Counted from the stretch's first letter, positions 18,215 to 28,318 are shown. The stretch: 64,000 bases of DNA from Sulfurospirillum sp. (GCA_030491005.1 JAKZMJ010000015.1:62001-126000); one strand, 5' to 3'. The notes: a model not told the origin generated them from the letters alone. A program made the numbers and translations.

Positions 18215-19057
18215 ATTATAGTGATGGTTTCTCTAACTTGATGTTAGACTTTGAAATTGCTACAAATAAATATGCAAGAGTAGCACTAGAAAATTTTACT
18301 AATATTGTAGATTATAGAAGTAATGCTCACATAAGAAGACTAGAGACACTAAAAGGCAAATCACAAATAGCAATAGCTATGGTTAAAAGAGCTGTAAATA
18401 GTGGTATATATGCTGATTATTTACTTGTTGATAGTTGGTATAGTAAACCTTCATTCATTAAAGAGATGAATGAACTAGGATTAAAAGTTATTACAAGAGT
18501 AGCAAATAACAATAAAATATGGAACTTTTTAGGAGATAGAAAAACACTAACAGGTATCTATGATAAATATAAAAAACTAAAAGATATAAAGTCTGGAACC
18601 TATGGCAAAAAAGTTAAATATAAATATTTTTCAGTTGTAGTTGAACATAAAAAAGCTGGTAAAATAAAAATAGTATTTTTAAAGACATCAGATAAATTAA
18701 TACCAATTGTATCAACAGATTTAGATATCTCAGACGAAACAATTATTGAGACTTATAGAAGAAGATGGGATATAGAACAAGGTTATAAAGAGCTTCGTGA
18801 ACACTTTGGATTTGGTACAGAAGAAAATAGAATATATGAAGCTCTTATTGCTAGAATTACACTATCATTTTTTACATATAATATAGTTAGTTATATCAAT
18901 CGTATTAGTCATGAACCTAAAACTATAGGTGGATTGTTTAAAGATTTAGAATGTGAACTTTATACTTTAGCAATTGCTATGCAAACCTTTATATTAATAC
19001 TTGATGAAATAGCACAAATAGAAGAGATTGTAAATAGAAATGATGATTTTACTACTA

Positions 19058-20432
19058 TGAGACCACTGCACAGTATAATCCAATAAAGCAACCTATTTAA
19101 AGGCATTAAAAGCACTTTTCAGCTAAAATAACATCACTAAGAAGAGGTAAAAAATGGCATTTAAAGATACAAACAATACATTTTCAGATATAGCAGTAAC
19201 ATCAAGATTAGAAAAAGTAAATTCATTTCTTAAAGAGTTGGACTCTATTATAGACTTTGATAAATTACGACCAGTACTAAATAGAAATGGAATTGCTAAA
19301 AGTAATGTAGCTGGAGCACCTGCTTATGATAATGTACTGATGTTTAGAGTACTGTTACTCCAGAAGTATTACAATCTCTTTGATCAAGCCACCCAAGATG
19401 CACTCTATGTAAACCTACTCTTTATTAGATTTGTAGGACTTAGCCTAGAGGATAGTGTACCAGACGAGAGTACAATCTGTAGATTTAGAAATTCCCTACT
19501 CAAGAACCGACTTTATGATAAATTATTTAACTCTGTAAATAAACAATTAGAGAGTAAAAACCTGATAGCTAAAAAAGGAAAATCTGTTTTAATTGATGCT
19601 ACTCTCATTAGAAGTGATAACACGCAAATAAAAAATAAGACTAAAGAAGTATACAAAGAAGACAAGAAAGGTATTCAAACAATAAATGCTGAGTTAAATA
19701 TAAAACTTGAAGTAGAGCTTCAATCCAAAAAGCCTTCAAAAAAGAAGATTCAAAGAATTCTTAATACTAAAGCCCATAACTCCAAGACATACAAGAATGC
19801 ACAACTTGATACACTACAAGGTATTGATACTAAAGATATAAAGACTTCTCAAATTATTATAAAGAATGAAGAAGATAGCTATAATCATCAAGATAAAATA
19901 GATAGTGAAGTAAGGATAGGCTTTCACGCATCAAAAAAACAATATACACAAGGCTATAAAGTACATATAGCAGTAGATGAGCAAAGTGGTATTATTATCT
20001 CCCAACAAACTACCTTCGCAAATACTCACGATATAGACACAGTAAAAACATTTGTAAAAGATATAGATGGAATGAAAGCTCTTTATGCTGATAAAGCATA
20101 TAACTCAAAAGATATAGATACTTTTTTAGAAAGTGAAAATATAGAAAATATGGTATGTCTCAAAGAGAAACAAACTCTAAGCCAAGAACAGATTAAGCAG
20201 CAAAGAAAAGATGAAAAACCTAAACATAAGATTAGAGCTAAAGTTGAACATAGGTTTGCAGATATAAAAACTCAGATGAAAGGCTCAACTACAAAATTTA
20301 TAGGACTCGTTAGAAATAATATGAATTTTACCCTTACCTGTATAGCTACTAATCTTAGATTATTAGGACAAAGACAAATAAGACAAAGATTATAAGTAGT
20401 TAGATGAATAATATAGAGCTAAAGAGATTTAA
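19058..20432 (+). mobile_element. ISc copy 2 (IS5 family)
   Basis: It begins at TGAGACCACTGCACAG and shares 1375 bp with copy 1, differing at only a few bases. On the left it interrupts ISa, and on the right it meets an HsdR fragment. As in copy 1, no inverted copy of the left end is found on the right, and both copies stop sharing sequence at the same base after GAGATTTAA. Confidence 0.85.
19154..20395 (+). CDS. ISc transposase, IS5 family (second copy)
   Basis: 413-residue DDE transposase with the same protein sequence as the copy at 1857-3098. The few base differences (for example in HASKKQYTQ and QQTTFANT) are silent. Catalytic stretches VLIDATLI, LYADKAYNS and VEHRFADIK are intact. Confidence 0.95.
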   Translation: MAFKDTNNTFSDIAVTSRLEKVNSFLKELDSIIDFDKLRPVLNRNGIAKSNVAGAPAYDNVLMFRVLLLQKYYNLFDQATQDALYVNLLFIRFVGLSLEDSVPDESTICRFRNSLLKNRLYDKLFNSVNKQLESKNLIAKKGKSVLIDATLIRSDNTQIKNKTKEVYKEDKKGIQTINAELNIKLEVELQSKKPSKKKIQRILNTKAHNSKTYKNAQLDTLQGIDTKDIKTSQIIIKNEEDSYNHQDKIDSEVRIGFHASKKQYTQGYKVHIAVDEQSGIIISQQTTFANTHDIDTVKTFVKDIDGMKALYADKAYNSKDIDTFLESENIENMVCLKEKQTLSQEQIKQQRKDEKPKHKIRAKVEHRFADIKTQMKGSTTKFIGLVRNNMNFTLTCIATNLRLLGQRQIRQRL

Positions 20433-20633
20433 AGGTATATCTCAAATGCTTAGAAACCAAGGTGAAAAAGAGATACCCCAACTTTTTAAATATATTCAAA
20501 TTACATTAGCAGGAAATAATCACTCTGCACAATATGGAACAACAGGAACACCAAAAAAGTTTTATGCTGTATGGAATGAAAGAAATGAAGAATATATTGA
20601 AACTTGTAATAACTTGATTACTAATAGAACTCC
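20404..20633 (+). pseudogene. hsdR: Type I restriction enzyme R subunit (HsdR), internal fragment
   Basis: After 20432 the frame reads KGISQMLRNQGEKEIPQLFK, then YIQITLAGNNHSAQYGTTGT and PKKFYAVWNE. The YGTTGTPxKFYxVW segment is typical of the N-terminal nuclease-side region of HsdR, which would cleave foreign DNA. Only about 65 residues remain, cut by ISc on the left and by the ISe terminus at 20634 on the right. The first residues, MNNIELKRF, are shared with ISc copy 1 and may belong to the IS. No hsdM or hsdS is in the window. Confidence 0.72.
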
Positions 20634-21173
20634 CAGCAATTCTAACCCAAAAATAAAACTACATAATATATCCTTTCATATCTACATTCTCTTCGGTCTG
20701 GCGAGCAATAAGTATATATTCCAACATTTTATTAAAGCTTTTAAAATTAAACATTGTTGTTAAAAAATTAATACCTACAAAGAACTCTTCTCTGTTACCA
20801 ATATTATCACGAAGTTCCATATATAAATCATCATCAAGTTCTTGTACTGTATGAAATAAGAAAGCTAATATATTAAGGCTACAAAGTGTTTTAGATAGAT
20901 TTTCTTTTCCATGACCAAAGTTGTGATCTAAATGATAGCCTTTAGTTTTTAAAGTATTGTTATTTTCATTTTCGATTTTCCATCTACTTCGTCCTGCTGT
21001 TGCTATATCTATAACATTATTTACATTCAAAGATATATCAGTAACAAAGCTATTATGATATAGTTTATTACCCGTAGCATTAGTAACTATAACTTCACAC
21101 CAGTTTACTTCTTGTGGTGGATGTTGTGTATCTCCTTGTGGATTTTTAATTGCTAAATTATTAATATAGTTAT

Positions 21174-22666
21174 GAGCCACTTGCAAATTAGCAAATAAGT
21201 TCATAATTTAGGTTTTTATTTGTAAAAAAAGTTGAATCAAATTTCAAATAAGTTATAATTTTATATCCTAAAATTTAACAGAAAAGAGATTCAACTTATG
21301 AAAAATATTATACCAAAATTATCTTCAAATCTTTCAAAAATGTGGCTTAGGATTATAAACCATGAAAATTGTTTATTTCCTGAGATAAAAGAACAACTAG
21401 GAACACTAAGCACTAAAGAAGAAAAATTAATAAAAATATTAGATTTTGCACAAATAGAAAAGCATGTTACAATTGTAACAATTACAAACACTCCAAAAGA
21501 TAGAGAAGAAATAGCAAGGGCATTTATTGCTAAATCAGTTTATAATATACAAACAACAAGAGATTTAATTCATAGACTGCATAGGGATAGAATATTGCGA
21601 GTATTATGTGGATGGAGATATAAAATAGATATTCCTAGTGAATCAAAATTTAGTAGAGTGTTTGAACAACTTAGTAATATGAAAATAGCTGAGAAAACTC
21701 ATCAAAAATTCATAGAAGAATATTTGTCAGATACTATATTTATGTATAATGCAAGTGATGCTACAAAAATACCACTTAGGGAAAAACCTGTAAAAGTTGA
21801 GAAAAAAGAGAAAGCAAAAAATAAGGTTGGAAGACCTAAAAAAGGTGAGAAAAGAGAAGCTATAAAACCAAAGATTCTTGAACTTCAAAAAGATATGAAA
21901 ACTACTAATGATATGTTATCACTTGTATCAACATCATGTGGAGTTGGTATTAAACAAAATTCAAAAGGTAATAGAGAAGTTTGGATAGGTGGTAAACTTC
22001 ATATTAGTGTTGTTGATGGAGATATACCAGTAGTTGCATTTTATAGTGGTGCAAATGTTCATGATAGTTCTGTAGCACTTCCACTTATAAATGAAACTAG
22101 CAAAAGAGTAATGTATCTTCATGATTTACTTGATGCTGGATATGATAGTGATATTATTGCAGAGTATTCTGAAGAGTTAAATCATAAACCAATCATAGAT
22201 ATAAATCCTAAAAACTCTAAAGTGCTAAAAGAAAAAATAGCTTTAGCAAAAGAGGAAAAAGAAAAATTTGAATATTTAAATTTGACTCAAGCATCAGATA
22301 AACATCACTACAAGCAAAGAAGTATGGTAGAGCGAGTAAATAAATACTTAAAAGATGACTTTGGATGTGATAAAATATACTATCAAGGGGCAAATAAGGT
22401 AGCTTGCGTTTTAGCATTTGGAATTTTATCTATTTGTATACATCAAAGTTTAAAACTTATTACATGACCATTGATAGAAATTTATATAAAAATACTGAAT
22501 TTTACAATTTAACCATAAGGAATGGAGAAAAAATGTGATTTTTTAATAAATTTGATAAATATATTGTAAATTATGCAAGTTAGAAATAATAACTATTTTT
22601 TTAAAGCTTAAAATAGTTACTATTAAGAATTATATATTTGATTGTGATTGAATTTGCAAGTAGCTC
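21174..22666 (+). mobile_element. ISd copy 2, complete element, 1493 bp
   Basis: Ends GAGCCACTTGCAAATT and inverted GAGCTACTTGCAAATT. TTAT duplicated at 21170-21173 and 22667-22670 is the target duplication: the intact ISe at about 12183-12190 has TTAT once. This defines ISd precisely. Confidence 0.96.
21298..22467 (+). CDS. ISd transposase (second copy)
   Basis: 389-residue DDE transposase, as at 9802-10971, with substitutions such as Asn for Asp in EQLSNMK and Leu for Phe in KILELQKD. Catalytic stretches YNASDATK, LLDAGYDSD and MVERVNKYL are intact. Confidence 0.94.
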   Translation: MKNIIPKLSSNLSKMWLRIINHENCLFPEIKEQLGTLSTKEEKLIKILDFAQIEKHVTIVTITNTPKDREEIARAFIAKSVYNIQTTRDLIHRLHRDRILRVLCGWRYKIDIPSESKFSRVFEQLSNMKIAEKTHQKFIEEYLSDTIFMYNASDATKIPLREKPVKVEKKEKAKNKVGRPKKGEKREAIKPKILELQKDMKTTNDMLSLVSTSCGVGIKQNSKGNREVWIGGKLHISVVDGDIPVVAFYSGANVHDSSVALPLINETSKRVMYLHDLLDAGYDSDIIAEYSEELNHKPIIDINPKNSKVLKEKIALAKEEKEKFEYLNLTQASDKHHYKQRSMVERVNKYLKDDFGCDKIYYQGANKVACVLAFGILSICIHQSLKLIT

Positions 22667-23678
22667 TTATATGTAAAAATTTGCTTTTTACCATTAATCA
22701 TTTTGGATATTATTTTTGTATCAATAGTATTTAGATTTTTTATCATTTCTATTTGTTCATATAAGTATTTATGTGATGTTGGTTTAGCTACAAATATATA
22801 TGAATGGCTCTTATCTAATACTTTTTTTATCATAGGTTCTCTTGAATATAAATTATCACCTAAAATAATAAGTTTTTTATTAGTTGGATTATTAAAACTA
22901 TCTAGCCATCTTTTAGAAGCATTTACTTCACAATCTTGTTTATCTTTACCATCATCATTTGATATAAACTCTTGCATCAATGGTATAACTTTTTTTATAT
23001 CAGGATGTACTATTGTTGGAGTTATAACACTATGATAGTAATGTACTTCACCTGTATCACTATTAGTTTTACTTTGACAACATTTACAAGATATATTTTT
23101 ACTTGAATGATAATGAGTACCATCTAATGCTACAAGCATATAATCATCTTTAAAATAAAATTTATCTAATATTCCTATATCTCTTAACTTATCAAGTATT
23201 ATTTCATATACTTTTTTAAAACTATTGGGTGTTATTTTATCCAACATGTTTCGTATATGATTATCACTTGGTATATCAGATATTCCAAACATAGTTTGTG
23301 CATTACTGATACCTTTTCTTGTATCAATATCCCTTTGAAAACTTAAGCAAGATTTATTTTGAAAATAAAATACACTAAATGCTGATAATATAATATCTTT
23401 TAAACTATAAACTAGATTTGTTCTTTGTTTTCTAGTATCTTCTACATTTGATATATTATCTGTAAATGATTCTATTAAAAAATCGAAAATATTTGTCTGT
23501 CTCATTTGTTTAAACACTCCTGTTTATGGGCTTTTATAGGATATATTATAGCTAAAATTAGGTATTAAAAAGCTTGATAAAGCCTTTAAATAAAGGGTAT
23601 TAGTGAATTTGTTTAGTAGTGATTTTTGATATTATTTTGGAAGATTTTAGCTATATAAATTTTCACTTAGAATTGCTG

Positions 23679-24790
23679 ACGATTCACCTGCAAAATTGAC
23701 ATTTCTAACTGGATTTGATAATAGAGAAATAGGAGATAAACCAATAGTAAGCATTGGTAATGTAAGCAATAATCAAATTAATTTATCTTGGACAAGTACA
23801 GCTAATGCAAATGAATATTATATATGTAGAAGTGAAAACAACTCTAAATATAATTGTTTTGAAAAAACTATTGAAACTGTATTTAAAGATAATATAAATA
23901 TAAAGTCAGGTACTAAATACAAGTATGTTATAGTAGCTAAGAATGAGAATGAACAGGTGATATCTAATGAAACAAATACAATAACTACACCATTTAATGA
24001 TGAAAATAAAGTTGCTCAAGATAAAGACACTTTAGTATTTGAATTAATAAGATTGAATAATATATCTACAGATAATATCATCTCAAAATTAAATCTTGTA
24101 AGTATCGGAGCTTATGGATCTATAATAACTTGGAGTTCAACAAATGAAAATGTATTAAGTTCTAGTTCTGGTATTCCAAATGGTACAAATATTGATACAG
24201 TAGTTACATTAGTAGCATCTATAACTTCTAATAATATTACAGCTACGAAACAATTTAGTTTAACAGTTTTAGCCAAAGTAGATAATACACCTATATCAAC
24301 AACGAATGATATAAATATTGTTGAAGGTACATCACTAATATCAATAAATAGTGACATTTCAATGTTACCAAATGAAGTACAAATAAGTTGGACTATAAAA
24401 GATGGTATTTGGAGTGGGTATAGTAAAAATAGTACTTTCAATAAAGAAATACAATCAAATGGATATTCTTTATTAAATAGTGTTGATGATAGTACTGGAT
24501 TAATTGTCGTTAGTAATAGTAGCACAACTATAAAATCTACTAAAAATGACACTTTAACACCAACAAAAAATTATCCACGAGGATACAGTCTACATGGTAC
24601 AAACAACACAATAGATATAAATAGCATAACTTGTGACAATCATTTATCTTTGGGTGTTGTATTAAAATTAGAAGGAAATATTTGGAGTATATTTATGCCA
24701 AATCAAACAGTTCCAAATATGGAAAACTTTACATATATATATCCAAATGAAGGATATATGGTGTGGTGTTATGATGAGAATGAGTACTAG
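23679..24790 (+). pseudogene. Surface protein with Fn3 and Ig-like domains, 5'-truncated by ISe
   Basis: The frame is open from the ISe boundary (DDSPAKLTFLTGFDNREIGD) to 24790, about 370 residues, with no signal peptide. Residues roughly 20-100 form a fibronectin type III fold (INLSWTSTANANEYYICRSE, then SGTKYKYVIVAKNENE). Residues 110-200 look like an atrophied bacterial Ig-like domain (ITWSSTNENVLSSSSGIPNG). The rest is beta-rich. The N-terminus and export signal must have been lost to ISe, so this is the tail of a larger exported protein. It lies 9 bases before the lipoprotein gene and was probably its operon partner. Confidence 0.7.
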
Positions 24791-24799
24791 GAGTATATG

Positions 24800-26818
24800 A
24801 TGAAAAATAATTTAAAAATAATTAGTGTAGCCTTGATAGTTGGTTTATTGTTTAGTTCTTGTGGCGGTGGTGGTGGCGGTGGGAGTTCTGCTCCTGCTTC
24901 AGAGACATCTACTGATGATAAACAATCATCTACCAAGGACAACGATACAAATACCAATGACAGCAATACAAAATCAACTGTTGTTAAGGGAGGAGTATAC
25001 GATGGTCCTATTTATGGTGCAACTGTATCTATATACAAAAAAGATGGTACTTTACTTGGTAGTACTAACACATTAGGTGAAGATGGTAAAATAGGAAACT
25101 ATAGTATAGAAATAGAGAATTTACCTGATGAATATATTGTTAAAACAAGGGGTGGAAAAGATACAGGTTCTGATGGAATTATAAATCAAAATGACGAAGA
25201 AGGTTTTGAGATGAGTTCTGTTGGCTTAAAAGAAAATCCAATTACTCATATCACCCCTGCTACTTCATTAATAGCAAATATGGTAGAAGATGGAGTTGAT
25301 TTAACAGCTGCAAAATCAAGTGTAAAAAAATCTTTAGGATTACCTGATGGTATTGATTTAACAAGTACAAATCCAAAAACAAATGACATAGCTAATAGAG
25401 CTGCTATATTTGTAGCCCAAGTACTTAAATCTATTCCAACTAATAATAAAAAAGAAGCTTTAAAAGCTATCACAAAAGAATTTAAGAATAAATCTGATGA
25501 TGACACATCTGTTGTAACTATTACAAGTAGAGGTATAAATATAGATAATTTAGATTTATCTTTAATTGCTAGTCATGTAAAAATATCTAAGCCAGATGAA
25601 ATAATACAAGTTGATATAGATAAACTAAAAAAGAGTAAAGATTTATTAAGCAAGAAGATAAGAGAAACAGTTAGAAAAACTAAGCCTGTAAATAAACAAA
25701 CTTCCAAAGAACAAAAAGAAGCAATAGCTTCACATAAAGCTTTAGAAAAATTATTGGAACATATAAGAAAAAAAGACATAGAGACTATTGACCTAAATAA
25801 ACTAGAATCTTTAGTGATAAAATATGAGAAAGGTTTTAATCTTATTGTACAAAAAAGCATTGATGATTTAACAAATACAAATATTGATATTGTAACAGAT
25901 GTTATTGAAACAAACTTGGATAAAGATATATCAAGTATTATTGTAAACTTAAAAAATATTGCTTCACATACAAAAGATTTGGATAAGAATTCAGTAGATA
26001 TTTACAAAAAACTTTATTCTATAATAGACATTGAAGATTCTGGAAAAATATCAAATTTGGATAAAAATTCTATAAAAGATATGGTGTCTAGTATAGAAGA
26101 TACAGATGCTAATATAAAAGAGTCATTATCATCTTTAATAGCATCAAGATTAGCTTCTATTGTACAAGAGTCAACTAGTACAATAGATATCTCAAAAATA
26201 GCTGAAGTAAAAAGTGCTACAATAGATAATATTGTATTAAAAGATAAACTCAAAAGTTTAACTAAAAAAGAAAAATCATCTTCAAAAGCTGAACAAAAAT
26301 CAGCTAAATTAGCACTTGAAACTATTCAAAAAAACTTTGAAAATAAAGATTTTGAATTTGATAATGTTGCAGATGAAACAGTAAAAGAGTTAGAAAAAAC
26401 TACAAGAGCTAAACTTCAAACATTATTAGATGATGATACTAAAAGTATAGAAGAAATTTTTGATGAAATTAAAGCAATAGAAATGAGTACAAAACTAGTT
26501 AAACTTAATGTGGAGTTTGACGAAAATAAATTTGATAAGAATTTAAATATTATAAAGACTCTTACTTCAACTTTAAGAACACAAAAAACTAATAATAAAA
26601 ATATAGATTTAACAACATCGCTTAAAAAAATAGCTAAGAAACTTGAACAAGCAAGTAAAGATAATAGTTCTATAGCTGAGACATCAAAGAAAATTAGTGA
26701 TAATATAAATGACTATATACAAGATAAAGAAAAAATAAAGATTTATATCACAACGATTAGATTTCCAGTTATTGGAAATATAAGAATACCATCTTTAAAT
26801 GAGATTTATATTAAATAA
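24800..26818 (+). CDS. Poly-glycine lipoprotein, unknown function
   Basis: 672 residues with a signal peptide (about 1-20) and lipobox LFSSC, so acylated and membrane-anchored. Seven glycines follow the cysteine, then a Ser/Thr/Asp-rich tether. Residues about 62-120 look like a carboxypeptidase-regulatory-type beta sandwich (GGVYDGPIYGATVSIYKKDG), followed by a helical segment with THITPATSLIANMVEDG. The remaining 450 residues are charged, Lys/Asp/Ser-rich and helical, possibly coiled coil. ATG 24800 is preferred to 24797 because AGGAG then lies 6 bases away. Such CGGGGG lipoproteins are common on surfaces of marine Campylobacterota. No enzyme motif is seen. Confidence 0.75.
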   Translation: MKNNLKIISVALIVGLLFSSCGGGGGGGSSAPASETSTDDKQSSTKDNDTNTNDSNTKSTVVKGGVYDGPIYGATVSIYKKDGTLLGSTNTLGEDGKIGNYSIEIENLPDEYIVKTRGGKDTGSDGIINQNDEEGFEMSSVGLKENPITHITPATSLIANMVEDGVDLTAAKSSVKKSLGLPDGIDLTSTNPKTNDIANRAAIFVAQVLKSIPTNNKKEALKAITKEFKNKSDDDTSVVTITSRGINIDNLDLSLIASHVKISKPDEIIQVDIDKLKKSKDLLSKKIRETVRKTKPVNKQTSKEQKEAIASHKALEKLLEHIRKKDIETIDLNKLESLVIKYEKGFNLIVQKSIDDLTNTNIDIVTDVIETNLDKDISSIIVNLKNIASHTKDLDKNSVDIYKKLYSIIDIEDSGKISNLDKNSIKDMVSSIEDTDANIKESLSSLIASRLASIVQESTSTIDISKIAEVKSATIDNIVLKDKLKSLTKKEKSSSKAEQKSAKLALETIQKNFENKDFEFDNVADETVKELEKTTRAKLQTLLDDDTKSIEEIFDEIKAIEMSTKLVKLNVEFDENKFDKNLNIIKTLTSTLRTQKTNNKNIDLTTSLKKIAKKLEQASKDNSSIAETSKKISDNINDYIQDKEKIKIYITTIRFPVIGNIRIPSLNEIYIK

Positions 26819-26858
26819 TAAAAGTCGTTCAAAGTATATAAATTGATTTAGAAATTAT

Positions 26859-26897
26859 GTATCAATCAGATATCATAGAATATCAAAGGATTGATAC
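26859..26897. repeat. Inverted repeat after the lipoprotein gene
   Basis: GTATCAATC pairs with GATTGATAC across 21 bases that contain a second, smaller pair, GATAT and ATATC. No T-run follows. It may stabilise the 3' end of the lipoprotein mRNA. Confidence 0.4.
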
Positions 26898-26914
26898 AAG
26901 TAAAAAACACTCAA

Positions 26915-26953
26915 GTCATATTAGTTTACTTTACACTCTCTAACTAATATGAC
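26915..26953. terminator. Bidirectional intrinsic terminator
   Basis: Arms GTCATATTAGTT and AACTAATATGAC (12 bp) with a 15-base loop, followed by ATTTTATTTTT on the plus strand. It separates the lipoprotein gene from the convergent accC. Confidence 0.75.
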
Positions 26954-26962
26954 ATTTTATTT

Positions 26963-28318
26963 TTAATCCAAATCACTTATTGATTTATAATTATCAAGAT
27001 ATTTTGTATCAAAATTATTATTTATAAAATCTTTATTGTCCATCATTTTTTTATGAAAAGGAATAATGGTTCTAATTCCTTCAACTTCAAATTCATTTAA
27101 AGCTCTTTTCATAATACTAATAGCTTTATCTCTATCTCTTGCCCATACAATTAACTTGCCTATCATAGAATCATAATAAGGAGGAACTGTATAACCTGAA
27201 TAGATATGAGAATCAATTCTTACATTACGACCACCTGGAACCATCCATTGAGTGATTTTACCAGGACTTGGTAAAAATGAATTTGGGTCTTCTGCTGTTA
27301 TTCTACATTCAATTGAATGTCCTCTTAATTTTATACTTTCTTGAGAAGGCAGTTTCTCACCTTGTGCAACTTTAATCATCAACTCAATTAAATCCAAACT
27401 TGATACCATCTCAGAAACTGGATGTTCGACTTGCAGTCTTGTGTTCATTTCCATAAAATAGATATTTTGCTTATCATCAGATAAAAACTCAAAAGTTCCT
27501 GCACCTTCATATTTTAAATGTTTGGTAGCTTTTATAGCAATATCGTGTAAGTATTTTCTTGTTTTGTCATCTAAAGATGTAGCAGGAGATTCTTCAATAA
27601 CTTTTTGATGTCTTCTTTGTAAAGAACAATCTCTCTCACCTATATGAATGGCATTACCATGAGAGTCACCAAGAATTTGAACTTCTATATGTCTTGGGTT
27701 ATTTATAAACCTTTCTAAATACATGGTTCCATCACCAAAAGCAGCTAAGGCTTCAGATGAAGCAGCTGTAAAAAGCTGATCAAAATGTGCTTCGTCATGT
27801 ATAAGTCTCATTCCTCTTCCACCACCACCTGCACTAGCTTTTGCCATAATCGGATAGCCAATTTCTAAAGCTATTTTCTTTCCCTCTTCTAAAGTATGCA
27901 CAGACCCCTCTGAACCAGGGACAACAGGAACACCTGCTTTTATCATCTCATCTTTTGCTTTTGATTTATCTGCCATTTTTTGCATAACTTCAACAGATGG
28001 ACCAATAAATTTTATATTGTGTAATCTACATATCTCAACAAAATCTTGGTTTTCGCTTAAAAAACCATAACCAGGGAAAATAGCATCACAGCCAGTCATT
28101 TCAGCAGCAGTTATAATAGCTGGTACATTTAAATACGACTCAGAAGATTTAACGCCACCAATACAAACAGCCTCATCGGCATGCTTTAGATAAGATGCTT
28201 CTTTATCTCCTGCACTATAAACAACAACAGACTTTTTTCCCATTTCACGGATAGTTCTAATAGCTCTTTGAACTATTTCACCTCTATTTGCAATTAATAT
28301 TTTTTTTATTTCAGGCAT
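26963..28318 (-). CDS. accC: Acetyl-CoA carboxylase, biotin carboxylase subunit
   Basis: 451 residues. It carboxylates biotin on AccB with bicarbonate and ATP, the first half-reaction of malonyl-CoA synthesis in the cytoplasm. The N-terminal domain starts KKILIANRGEIVQRAIRTIR. The ATP-grasp glycine loop is AKASAGGGGRGMRLIH. Further conserved stretches are ERDCSLQRRHQKVIEESP and MNTRLQVEHPVSEM. Length matches the family. It lies 12 bases downstream of accB in one operon. Confidence 0.97.
   Translation of the reverse strand: MPEIKKILIANRGEIVQRAIRTIREMGKKSVVVYSAGDKEASYLKHADEAVCIGGVKSSESYLNVPAIITAAEMTGCDAIFPGYGFLSENQDFVEICRLHNIKFIGPSVEVMQKMADKSKAKDEMIKAGVPVVPGSEGSVHTLEEGKKIALEIGYPIMAKASAGGGGRGMRLIHDEAHFDQLFTAASSEALAAFGDGTMYLERFINNPRHIEVQILGDSHGNAIHIGERDCSLQRRHQKVIEESPATSLDDKTRKYLHDIAIKATKHLKYEGAGTFEFLSDDKQNIYFMEMNTRLQVEHPVSEMVSSLDLIELMIKVAQGEKLPSQESIKLRGHSIECRITAEDPNSFLPSPGKITQWMVPGGRNVRIDSHIYSGYTVPPYYDSMIGKLIVWARDRDKAISIMKRALNEFEVEGIRTIIPFHKKMMDNKDFINNNFDTKYLDNYKSISDLD

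Larger units (their letters stand above)
16154..19057 (+). mobile_element. ISa copy 2, interrupted by ISb and truncated by ISc
   Basis: The left end CTTAACTTTCGCACC at 16154 abuts the OmpA remnant. The element is split by ISb (16832-18214), with ATTA duplicated at 16828-16831 and 18215-18218. Its right part is cut at 19057 by the ISc left terminus. Removing ISb and one ATTA gives about 1517 bp, and the right end of ISa is absent. Confidence 0.93.
16365..19057 (+). pseudogene. ISa transposase (IS4 family), split by ISb, 3' end lost
   Basis: Codons from ATG 16365 to the ISb junction at 16831, then from 18219 to 19057, reconstruct about 435 residues matching the copy at 1-1112. The second half contains LVDSWYSKPS and the IS4-family YRRRWDIEQGYKELREHFGF. 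The native C-terminus is replaced by residues read from ISc (MRPLHSIIQ). The two halves cannot make a normal transposase. Confidence 0.92.
20659..23505 (-). pseudogene. ISe transposase (DDE, IS4-like), split by ISd
   Basis: Joining the two minus-strand parts across ISd gives 449 codons, from ATG 23505 (MRQTNIFDFLIESF) to the TAG at 20659. Catalytic features are VALDGTHYH, LGDNLYSREPM and GRSRWKIENEN, the last resembling the R-x3-E of the IS4-family YREK signature. A four-cysteine stretch SCKCCQS follows the first Asp. A GTG at 23517 is also in frame but overlaps the ribosome site AGGAG. Interrupted and therefore inactive. I cannot assign the ISfinder group beyond IS4-like. Confidence 0.88.
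20634..23678 (-). mobile_element. ISe copy, complete at both ends, interrupted by ISd
   Basis: Both termini are visible as inverted CAGCAATTCTAA: at 20634 on the plus strand and, inverted, ending at 23678. Removing ISd and one TTAT leaves 1548 bp. The flanks (ACTCC and ACGATTC) show no matching target duplication, so the ends may come from different original insertions. Related fragments are at 1435-1760 and 11650-12726. Confidence 0.88.

Noticed and set aside
20634-23678. ISe as a member of ISAs1 (H-repeat) family
   Set aside because: The catalytic C-terminal stretch reads GRSRWKIENEN, which resembles the IS4 YREK signature and not the H-repeat pattern.
23696-24790. Taking TTG 23696 as the true start of the Fn3/Ig protein
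   Set aside because: The frame is open into the ISe boundary, there is no ribosome site, and an exported protein of this type would need a signal peptide that is not present.
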